From positions 186,001 through 250,000 of the forward strand of contig CP031585.1 of the NCBI GenBank assembly GCA_003217735.2: DNA of 64,000 nt, written 5' to 3'. Shown piece by piece: positions 51,199 to 57,869 of this stretch. The stretch comes from Marinibacterium anthonyi. GTDB taxonomy: Bacteria; Pseudomonadota; Alphaproteobacteria; Rhodobacterales; Rhodobacteraceae. A model generated the notes under the pieces. The model made no database searches. It saw nothing but the letters and a program-made list of their open reading frames with translations, and was not told where the DNA came from. Numbering within the stretch: the stretch's first letter is position 1; each line of letters opens with the position of its first letter. The translations under genes and the position numbers were made by a program.

Positions 51199-52089
51199 AT
51201 GGACGGGGTTGGCCGCAAGCCTGAAACCGTCCACTCCGCCCTAGGCGGATCCATCGATCCCGGTGCCCCAATGCACATGCTCAACGTTGACGCGGCCCCC
51301 GCCGCGTCGCTTCTGAAGAACGAAGCCTTCCTTTTCGCCCGTCGCCATGCCTTCGCGATTTATCCGCAGCGGGCCATCTATACCTTCATCCCCAAGAACG
51401 CATGTTCGACGCTGCGCTTTTCGGTCGCCGTCGCCAACGGGTTTCTGGACGCCGAGGCGGACGTGAACTGGATCCACGCCAACAACGACGTCTTTGTCGC
51501 CTCGCAGGATGCCCTGGGCACCTGTGACTATGCCTTCGTGGTCCTGCGCTGTCCGTTCCGGCGGCTGGCATCGGCCTATCTGGACAAGATCGTTGGCGGA
51601 GAACGGCACTTGCGCAACGTCCTGCCCGGACCCGAACGCCTGGTGTACCGGGCCTTCGGGCGCGCCGCCCTGGCCCGCCGGATCCAGGCGATGAGCTTTG
51701 AGGACTTCCTGTCCCGGATCGCCGGGCAGAGCCGTAGCGAGATGGACGAACACTGGCGCCCGCAAGTCGATTTCCTGCTGTTCCGCCGCTATGACGACTA
51801 CTTCGCGCTGGAACGGTTCGACCGGGCGCGGGCGCGGCTGGGGGAAAAGGGGCTGAAGGTTATGGATACTCGGACACGGCTGGGCCACGACACGTCGCGC
51901 CTTGTCCATTGCGAAGGTGATTTCGCCCATGTGCCCGCCATCGAGATCAAGCGGCGCAAGGACCGGGGCGAAGTCCCGGAGTATCGCAGCCTGTTTTCCG
52001 ACCGGGCGATCGACATGGTGCGCGAGGTCTATGCCGAAGACATCGCGTTCTACCGCGACCGGTTCGGCGGCGACGACCTGCTGTTCTGA
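51199..52089 (+). CDS. Sulfotransferase family 2-like protein
   Basis: Up to 296 residues; an ATG at 51271 is an alternative start. The PAPS 5'-phosphosulfate loop is 'IPKNACSTLRFS' (about 65-76), and the 3'-phosphate site 'LRCPFRRLASAYLDKI' (about 115-130) has the RxPxxRxxSxY pattern of carbohydrate sulfotransferases. The C-terminus is 'EVYAEDIAFYRDRFG', typical of the family. It probably sulfates a cell-surface sugar or lipid. No biosynthetic cluster surrounds it. Confidence 0.88.
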   Translation: MDGVGRKPETVHSALGGSIDPGAPMHMLNVDAAPAASLLKNEAFLFARRHAFAIYPQRAIYTFIPKNACSTLRFSVAVANGFLDAEADVNWIHANNDVFVASQDALGTCDYAFVVLRCPFRRLASAYLDKIVGGERHLRNVLPGPERLVYRAFGRAALARRIQAMSFEDFLSRIAGQSRSEMDEHWRPQVDFLLFRRYDDYFALERFDRARARLGEKGLKVMDTRTRLGHDTSRLVHCEGDFAHVPAIEIKRRKDRGEVPEYRSLFSDRAIDMVREVYAEDIAFYRDRFGGDDLLF

Positions 52090-52135
52090 CACCGGCAGTG
52101 CCGCCCGCCGGCGGGGCGGCACCGCGCCGTCTGCC

Positions 52136-52714
52136 TTAGCGGCAGTCGGCCAGTTGCAGGGCGTAGATGGTCGACCGGCTGTCAACTTCGTTGGCGACGC
52201 GCATCAGCCAGGCCTTGCTCTTGTAGCTGCCCCTGGCAAAGCCGGAATGGCCTTCGTGATAGGCAAGGTACTGGTTCTGGGCATCGTCCAGGCGCACACC
52301 GTTGGTCTTGAGCGTGCGGTTGAAGTACCAGCCCATGAAATCCGTGGCGTCCTTGATGTTGTCGCGCTTGGCGCCGCGGCGGCCGGTTACCCGGCGGTAT
52401 TCGTCCCAGGTGCCGTCCAGGGCCTGGCCGTAGCCATAGGCGCTGGATTGACGGCCCATCGGCAGCACGCCCAGCACGTATTTGTGCGGCGTGCGCGCGT
52501 TCGAGATGAATTTGCTTTCCTGGTAGATGGTGGCCATCTGCACGTGGACCGGGACGCCCCATTTGCGCTCGGCCTTGCGGAAGGCGCGCATGTATTCGGG
52601 ACGCTGCGCAAGAATGCTGCAGGCGTCGTCGATGTCGTTCGGTGCCGTCTTGTACCCGGTGCTACAGGACACCAGCAGAAGCACCACGCATAGAGCGTAG
52701 GGTAGCCTGTTCAT
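52136..52714 (-). CDS. Lytic transglycosylase-like lipoprotein
   Basis: 192 residues. The lipoprotein signal ends in lipobox 'LLVSC'. The SLT-type domain has the catalytic Glu in 'ATIYQESKF', then 'SSAYGYGQALDGTWDEY' and 'NQYLAYHEGHSGFARG'. It should cleave peptidoglycan strands at the envelope. Small SLT lipoproteins of this type are frequent in Rhodobacterales. It is divergent from hspQ. Confidence 0.88.
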   Translation of the reverse strand: MNRLPYALCVVLLLVSCSTGYKTAPNDIDDACSILAQRPEYMRAFRKAERKWGVPVHVQMATIYQESKFISNARTPHKYVLGVLPMGRQSSAYGYGQALDGTWDEYRRVTGRRGAKRDNIKDATDFMGWYFNRTLKTNGVRLDDAQNQYLAYHEGHSGFARGSYKSKAWLMRVANEVDSRSTIYALQLADCR

Positions 52715-52767
52715 GTTCTGACTGCTCGATCTTTTGTTATTGAACGGGATTTTACGCGAAACCGCAC

Positions 52768-52785
52768 AAATGTGGAATCACATTT
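52768..52785. promoter_or_regulatory. Perfect inverted repeat AAATGTG-N4-CACATTT
   Basis: An 18-bp site with perfect 7-bp arms around GAAT, in the 260-bp region divergent between the lytic transglycosylase and hspQ. It lies 53 bp upstream of the transglycosylase start. Likely a regulator site; the regulator is unknown. Confidence 0.5.
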
Positions 52786-52974
52786 CGATTGTTTACGTTC
52801 GATAGGCGGACGTAGCGTCAGTGTCGGGTTTTGTGCGGTCCGCGGGCCAGGGCGAAAGCCTGCCTGATTTCAATGTCTTGCAGACCCTGTTACAGAGTGT
52901 TTCCCGCCCTGCGCAGGTCGGGGTTGGACAGATCGCCTTGTGGCAACTAGAAACGGGCGGTAGTGGCAGAGCCA

Positions 52975-53301
52975 ATGTTGAAGAAAAACGCGAAATATCA
53001 CCTGGGCCAGGTCGTCCGGCATCGCAAGCACCCCTTCCGGGGGGTGGTGTTTGATGTTGACCCCGAATTCTCGAACACCGAGGAATGGTACGAATCCATC
53101 CCCGAGGACAGCCGGCCAGAGAGGGAACAGCCGTTCTACCACCTGTTGGCGGAGAACGATCAGACCTATTACATCGCCTATGTCTCGGAACAGAACCTGG
53201 TCGCCGATTATTCGGGCGAACCTGTGGATCATCCCGACATCGACGACATGTTCGGCCCGTTCGAAGACGGGTCCTATCCGCTGCACTTCCAGCTGAACTG
53301 A
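52975..53301 (+). CDS. hspQ: Heat-shock protein HspQ
   Basis: 108 residues from the ATG at 52975; a GTG at 52963 would add four. It begins 'LKKNAKYHLGQVVRHRKHPF' with 'RGVVFDVDPEF', then 'REQPFYHLLAEND' and 'YVSEQNLVAD', all hallmarks of HspQ. In enterobacteria HspQ binds hemimethylated oriC DNA and is a Lon specificity enhancer. It stands alone. Confidence 0.95.
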   Translation: MLKKNAKYHLGQVVRHRKHPFRGVVFDVDPEFSNTEEWYESIPEDSRPEREQPFYHLLAENDQTYYIAYVSEQNLVADYSGEPVDHPDIDDMFGPFEDGSYPLHFQLN

Positions 53302-53379
53302 CGCGAGCCCCGCAGGGCGGCGATTACCCCGCCGTCGGTCGGGCGGGCGGTGCGGCGGGGCGAACCCCGCCTGACACCC

Positions 53380-54954
53380 TCAATAGCCCATCGCGCAGCC
53401 GTCCTTGCGGGGATCGCTGGCGCCTTCCAGCACGCCGCTGTCGTGGATCCGGATCGCCTGCGCACCGCCGATCGGGGCGTCGGGGGTGGCCACGGTATGG
53501 CCCATATCGGCCAGCTTCGCGCGCACCGCGTCGGAATAACCGCGTTCCAGGTTGAAGACCCCGGCGTCGGTGAAGCAGCGCGGCGCGTCGATGGCCGATT
53601 GCGGGTCCATCCCGAAATCCACCATGTTCGACACCACCCGCGCGTGACCGTTGGGCTGGTAGGCCCCGCCCATCACACCGAACGGCATGTCGACACTGTC
53701 GCCGGTGGCCAGCATCGCCGGGATGATCGTGTGCATCGGCCGGTTGCCGCCGATCAGCTCGTTCGGGTGGCCTTCCTTCAGCGTGAAACCGGCGCCGCGG
53801 TTCTGGAACAGGATGCCGAATTTCTCGGACGCGATGCCCGACCCGAATCCGTGGAAGATCGAATAGATCAGCGACACGGCCATGCGGTCCTTGTCGACGG
53901 CGGTGATATAGATCGTGTCCTTGTGCACCGCTTCGGTCAGGGGGGCCGCCGCGGCCATGGCCTTGTTCGGATCGATCAGCGCGGCCAGCTTGTCGGCCGT
54001 GTCCTCGGACAGCATGTGCGCCAGACGGGTGGTGCGGTCGGGGTCGGCGATGAACCGGTTGCGGGCGTCATAGGCCAGCTTGGCGGCCTCGGCCTCGATA
54101 TGCGCGCGTTCGGCGCCGAAGGGATCCATCGAGGCGATATCGAAGCGCGACAGGATCTTCAGCATCAGGATCGCGGTGGCGCCCTGGCCGTTGGGCGGAT
54201 GCTCGATCAGGTCCTTGGCCTTGTAGGTGCCGCGCACCGGGGCATCGCTGCGGTGGGTGATCGCGGCGAAATCCTCAAGCGTGTGGGTGCCACCGGCGGC
54301 CTGCAGCGCCGCGACCATGTCGTCGGCGACCTCGCCGGAATAGAACGCCTGCGCCCCGTCCTTGGCGATGCGCCTGAGCACCTCGGCCTGGCCGGGGGCA
54401 TGGAACAGCGTGCCCAGTTCGGGCGCCTTGCCGTTCAGCAGGTAATGCATCCGGCCCGCGCCGTTCAGCTTCTCGGCCTCGACCGGCCAGTCGAAGGCGA
54501 CGCGGGGGGCGACGGGAATCCCGGCCTCGGCATAGTGGATCGCGGGGGCCAGAATGGCGTCCAGCCCGATTTTTCCCTGTGTTTCCGACAGGTGGCAAAA
54601 GGCGTTGATGGCGCCGGGCACGGTGACGGCATGGGGGCTGTAAAGTGGCACGGCGTCCAGGCCCTGCGCCCGCAGCGCCGCGGCCGAGGCGCCCATCGGC
54701 GCCTGGCCCGACCCGTTGATCGCCTTCACGCCTTCGCCCGGGCGGCTGTACAGCACAAAGCAGTCGCCGCCGATGCCGGTCATCTGCGGCTCGGCCAGGC
54801 CCAGCAGGACGGCGCCGGCGATGGCGGCATCCATGGCGTTGCCGCCGCGCTTGAGGATATCGACGGCGGCGCCGGCGGCCAGGGGGTGCGACGTGGCGAC
54901 CATGCCGTCCGAGGCGTAAACGGCGGATCGGCCGGGCTGGTGGAAATCGCGCAT
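53380..54954 (-). CDS. ggt: Gamma-glutamyltransferase (glutathione hydrolase) family protein
   Basis: 524 residues. N-terminal 'ASDGMVATSHPLAAGAAVDI' and 'GGNAMDAAIAGAVLLGLAEP' are typical. The autoprocessing Thr347, in 'KDTIYITAVD', aligns with the Ntn nucleophile, and the small subunit carries 'GNRPMHTIIPAM' and 'MGGAYQPNGHARVV'. No obvious signal peptide is seen, so the protein may be cytoplasmic and act on other gamma-glutamyl or acyl substrates; glutathione hydrolysis is inferred from the family. Confidence 0.92.
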   Translation of the reverse strand: MRDFHQPGRSAVYASDGMVATSHPLAAGAAVDILKRGGNAMDAAIAGAVLLGLAEPQMTGIGGDCFVLYSRPGEGVKAINGSGQAPMGASAAALRAQGLDAVPLYSPHAVTVPGAINAFCHLSETQGKIGLDAILAPAIHYAEAGIPVAPRVAFDWPVEAEKLNGAGRMHYLLNGKAPELGTLFHAPGQAEVLRRIAKDGAQAFYSGEVADDMVAALQAAGGTHTLEDFAAITHRSDAPVRGTYKAKDLIEHPPNGQGATAILMLKILSRFDIASMDPFGAERAHIEAEAAKLAYDARNRFIADPDRTTRLAHMLSEDTADKLAALIDPNKAMAAAAPLTEAVHKDTIYITAVDKDRMAVSLIYSIFHGFGSGIASEKFGILFQNRGAGFTLKEGHPNELIGGNRPMHTIIPAMLATGDSVDMPFGVMGGAYQPNGHARVVSNMVDFGMDPQSAIDAPRCFTDAGVFNLERGYSDAVRAKLADMGHTVATPDAPIGGAQAIRIHDSGVLEGASDPRKDGCAMGY

Positions 54955-55055
54955 GTCTTCGAACCCTTTCGCATTTTCGCGCGGAGCCTAGTGCGGGCGC
55001 GCGGGAATGCCAAGATGATGCGAAGGGTGTCTGAAGGATGTCGGGGGAGGCGATG

Positions 55056-55102
55056 CCCCGGCGCCGAGCAAGGGTGGGGGCGTTGATCACGCGGCGCCGG
55101 GG
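55056..55102. repeat. Inverted repeat upstream of the GGT gene
   Basis: CCCCGGCGCCG and CGGCGCCGGGG form a perfect 11-bp stem around a 25-nt loop. It lies in the 279-bp gap between the GGT start and the end of the RsbW-like gene, which shows no gene otherwise. Each arm also contains the self-palindrome CGGCGCCG. Confidence 0.6.
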
Positions 55103-55233
55103 GAAGCTGTTTGAAGCTACATGCACAGGTATGGCGGCCGTTCTGGGCGTCAGTGGGGAGCAATTGCGTCAATTCTTGGGCTGCGTGACTGTCGCGCGAC
55201 GCCGGTCCTGGCCCGATCCGTTGCGCCGTCCGG

Positions 55234-55713
55234 TCACCGCTGCGCCTTTGGCCGCGCCTCGCCAAGGTCAAAGACCACCACCAACTGGTTCTCCTCGCCA
55301 TTGCGCGAATACCGGACCTCGCGCGCCACCGAATGGATCAGAAGCCAGCCAAAGCCGCCCTCGGGCAGGTTGCCCCGCGGCACGCTCAGATCGGCGGGCC
55401 GGCCCGGCGGCAGGGTCCCGCCGGGCAGCGGGGTGCCGTCATCGCAGATTTCGAACCGCAGAAAGGCGCGGCCCAGCCGGGCGGACAGGCGGATCATCCC
55501 GCCAACCTGGCCGCGATACGCATGTTCGACGATATTGTTGATGACCTCGGCCAGGGCGATTTCGACCATGCCGGCGCGTTCGGGGCTCATCTGGTCCGCC
55601 AGCCGTCCCATGACACGGGCCAGCGCCTTGCGCGTCCCGATCTCGGTCGCGGGGCTGGTCAGCGACATCACGACGTCGGTTTCGGTCATATCGACCTGTT
55701 TCTCCCTCGACAT
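55234..55713 (-). CDS. RsbW-like anti-sigma/serine kinase ATPase
   Basis: 159 residues from the ATG at 55713; the ATG at 55689 is an alternative. A GHKL ATPase fold: N-box 'EIALAEVINNIVEHAYRG', G1 'FEICDDGTPLPGG' and G2 'GGFGWLLIHSVAREVRY'. RsbW proteins bind sigma factors or other targets and phosphorylate STAS antagonists. The STAS gene lies 10 bp upstream in the same direction, so the two form a partner-switch pair. No sigma factor or PP2C phosphatase is in this window. Confidence 0.88.
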   Translation of the reverse strand: MSREKQVDMTETDVVMSLTSPATEIGTRKALARVMGRLADQMSPERAGMVEIALAEVINNIVEHAYRGQVGGMIRLSARLGRAFLRFEICDDGTPLPGGTLPPGRPADLSVPRGNLPEGGFGWLLIHSVAREVRYSRNGEENQLVVVFDLGEARPKAQR

Positions 55714-55723
55714 GGGTCCTGCC

Positions 55724-56062
55724 TCAGTCCCCGGCGGCGGCCAGCGCGTCCTCCACACTTGGATAAAGCGCAAACACCGTGTCCATCCGGGTCAGGCGAA
55801 ACACCTTGTCCACCGTCGGCGTCAGCCCGGCCAGGTCCAGCCGCCGCCCCGGATCAAGCTGTTTCATCGACGCGACAATGGCGCCCAGCCCGCTGGAATC
55901 GATAAAGGCGACCTTGCTCAGGTCCAGGACGATGCGATCGGGGTCCTCGCCCATGGCCTCGCGCATCTCGTCCTTGAAGCGGATGGCCCGGGCGGCATCG
56001 ATTCGGTCGCTTTCGACAACCACGACCCGCGCCGCCCCCATGTCCGTCGTCACAAGTGCCAT
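55724..56062 (-). CDS. STAS-domain anti-sigma factor antagonist (RsbV-like)
   Basis: 112 residues from the ATG at 56062, chosen for GGAGG just upstream. The STAS fold shows 'IVLDLSKVAFIDSSGLGAIV', whose 'DSSGLG' holds the phosphorylatable Ser. Unphosphorylated antagonist would sequester the RsbW-like protein. It is upstream of and in the same operon as the RsbW-like gene. Confidence 0.88.
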   Translation of the reverse strand: MALVTTDMGAARVVVVESDRIDAARAIRFKDEMREAMGEDPDRIVLDLSKVAFIDSSGLGAIVASMKQLDPGRRLDLAGLTPTVDKVFRLTRMDTVFALYPSVEDALAAAGD

Positions 56063-56181
56063 CCCGCGCCTCCGCCGCATGATCAGACGGAGGAGGCTAG
56101 GCCGCAAACCTTACCATTCCGTATCCCGCCGCCCATTTCCGGGATGCGCGGATCGGCTCTGGGTTGTATTCGGCATTTGGT

Positions 56182-56206
56182 GTGAAAATTTGTGTTGATT
56201 TTTCAC
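56182..56206. promoter_or_regulatory. XRE-cupin operator, copy 1 (GTGAAAA-N11-TTTTCAC)
   Basis: GTGAAAA and TTTTCAC are inverted around 11 nt. Copy 2 at 56221-56245 has the same arms and spacer. The pair lies immediately upstream of the XRE-cupin gene, whose centres are 39 bp apart. Probably bound by that regulator. Confidence 0.75.
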
Positions 56207-56219
56207 TTCGCCGCCTCAT

Positions 56220-56246
56220 GGTGAAAACATGACCAGAATTTTCACC
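56220..56246. promoter_or_regulatory. XRE-cupin operator, copy 2 (GGTGAAAA-N11-TTTTCACC)
   Basis: Perfect 8-bp arms GGTGAAAA and TTTTCACC around 11 nt, ending 3 bp before the XRE-cupin ATG (56249). Binding here would block its transcription or translation start, suggesting autorepression. Confidence 0.78.
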
Positions 56247-56248
56247 AG

Positions 56249-56818
56249 ATGAGCGCCCTGCCGCCCCATTCGCCTTCGCTGGGCGCCGACCTGCGCGCCC
56301 TGCGCCGGGCCCGCGGCCTTACCCTGACCGAACTTGCCGGCCAGATAGACCGGTCCGTCGGCTGGCTGAGCCAGGTGGAACGCGACCTGTCGGCGCCGTC
56401 GATCACCGATCTGCGCCAGATCGCCCGCGCGCTTGGCATCCCCGTCTCGCTTCTGTTCGGTCGCGCCGCCGCGCCGGCGGACGAGGCCGGGACCGTGGTG
56501 CGCAAGGGCGCGCGCCGGGCGATCGGGTCGGACCAGGCCGGCCTGGTCGAGGAACTTCTGTCGCCCGACCTGACGGACAGCTTCGAAATGGTGCACTGCA
56601 TCTTCGAACCCCGGTCCCGCATCGGCGAAACCGTCACCCGCCCCACGCAAGAGGTCGGTTACCTGATTTCGGGCCGCCTGCGGCTTGAGGTCGGCGACCG
56701 GGTCTACACCATCGAACCCGGCGACAGTTTCCGCATCCGCGGCGAACCCTTCGCCTGGGAAAACCTCCATGACGAACCGGCCGTGGCGATCTGGGTGATC
56801 GCGCCCCCGGTCTACTGA
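56249..56818 (+). CDS. XRE-family regulator with cupin domain
   Basis: 189 residues. N-terminal helix-turn-helix 'LGADLRALRRARGLTLTELA' with 'GWLSQVERDLSAPSITDLRQ', then a C-terminal cupin (about 115-185) with 'VGYLISGRLRLEVGD' and 'IEPGDSFRI'. These regulators sense amino acids, polyamines or choline-derived compounds. It starts directly after twin operators and heads the LysE/GFA/DMGDH/DMGDH/RarD run, so it is the best local regulator candidate for methylated-glycine catabolism. Confidence 0.92.
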   Translation: MSALPPHSPSLGADLRALRRARGLTLTELAGQIDRSVGWLSQVERDLSAPSITDLRQIARALGIPVSLLFGRAAAPADEAGTVVRKGARRAIGSDQAGLVEELLSPDLTDSFEMVHCIFEPRSRIGETVTRPTQEVGYLISGRLRLEVGDRVYTIEPGDSFRIRGEPFAWENLHDEPAVAIWVIAPPVY

Positions 56819-56857
56819 AATGGCCGGTCTGCTGACGCCCAACGGGAGGAGAGCCGC

Positions 56858-57478
56858 ATGAGTTTCCACGCTTGGACCGTATTCGCCCTGTTCTGGATCG
56901 TGTTCGTGACGACGCCGGGGCCCAACGCGGTCAACTGCATCCAGAACGGCATGAACCTGGGCTTCCGCCGCGCCTTTGTCGGCGTGCTGGGCATCCTGAC
57001 CCAGGCGACCGCCTTCCTGGTCCTGTCGGCGCTGGGGGTCACCGCGCTGATCGCGGCCTCGCCCACCGGGTTCTTCATCGCCAAGCTGATCGGCGCGGCC
57101 TTCCTGATCTGGAACGGCATCCGCACCTGGACGCGCGCCCGCCAGCCCGCGCAGCTGGACCCCAGGCCGTCGCACCACGTCTACCTGCACGCCCTGGCCA
57201 TCGCCACGATCAACCCCAAAAGCGTCGCCGGATACCTCGCCGCGTTTTCCGCCTTCGTGCAGCCGGACGTGCCGATCCGGGACCAGATGCTGGTCATCGT
57301 GCCCACCGCGCTGACGCTGACGACGCTGTCCTACTCCGGCTTCACCCTGCTGGGCGCGCTGATGGGCCGGTCGGCGCTGGTTGCCGTTTTCAACGTCTGG
57401 GTCCGCCGGGTGCTGGGCGCCTGTTTCATCATCTACGGCCTGCTGCTGGGCTTCAGTGCTACACCATCGAAGGTTTGA
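56858..57478 (+). CDS. LysE-family amino-acid exporter
   Basis: 206 residues with GGGAGGAGAG before the ATG. About six transmembrane helices. The N-terminal motif 'FVTTPGPNAVNCIQNGMNLG' matches the LysE/RhtB signature. It would export amino acids or related compounds from the cytoplasm. It starts 39 bp after the XRE-cupin gene and is followed closely by the GFA gene. Confidence 0.92.
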   Translation: MSFHAWTVFALFWIVFVTTPGPNAVNCIQNGMNLGFRRAFVGVLGILTQATAFLVLSALGVTALIAASPTGFFIAKLIGAAFLIWNGIRTWTRARQPAQLDPRPSHHVYLHALAIATINPKSVAGYLAAFSAFVQPDVPIRDQMLVIVPTALTLTTLSYSGFTLLGALMGRSALVAVFNVWVRRVLGACFIIYGLLLGFSATPSKV

Positions 57479-57482
57479 CCCC

Positions 57483-57863
57483 ATGCTGACCGGATCCTGC
57501 CTGTGCGGTGCCACATCCTTCGAGATCGACGGCGATCTTGCGCCGGGCACCATCTGCCACTGCGGCCAGTGCCGGAAGCAGACCAGCCATGTCTACGCCT
57601 CGACCCATATCGCCAAGGCCGCCCTGCGCATGACCAGGGACGACCAGCTGCGCTGGTACGCCGTCAGCCCCATGGCCCGGCGCGGGTTCTGCGGCGCCTG
57701 CGGGTCCGTCCTGTTCTGGAACCCCAATGACGAAGACCGGATCTCGGTCTCCATGGGCGCCCTGAACGACCCCCACGAGGGCCGCCTGACCAGGCATATC
57801 TTCACCGCCCACAAGGGCCGCCACTACGAGATCGGCGACGATCTGCCCCAGGACCAGGACTGA
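57483..57863 (+). CDS. GFA-family zinc protein (glutathione-dependent formaldehyde-activating type)
   Basis: 126 residues. Zinc-ligand Cys pairs are in 'GSCLCGATSFEI', 'ICHCGQCRKQTSH' and 'GFCGACGSVLFWN'. The GFA family speeds S-hydroxymethylglutathione formation in some members; others have unknown roles. It starts 4 bp after the LysE stop and ends 6 bp before a dimethylglycine-dehydrogenase-like gene whose family releases formaldehyde, so the pairing is meaningful. Confidence 0.92.
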   Translation: MLTGSCLCGATSFEIDGDLAPGTICHCGQCRKQTSHVYASTHIAKAALRMTRDDQLRWYAVSPMARRGFCGACGSVLFWNPNDEDRISVSMGALNDPHEGRLTRHIFTAHKGRHYEIGDDLPQDQD

Positions 57864-57869
57864 CGCCAG

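Noticed and set aside
52840-52974. Heat-shock sigma-32 promoter before hspQ
   Set aside because: CTTG occurs twice, but no matching -10 element at proper spacing is convincing.
55038-55541. 167-codon plus-strand frame over the GGT upstream gap
   Set aside because: Its second half is antisense to the RsbW-like gene and the first half has no recognisable domain or ribosome-binding site.
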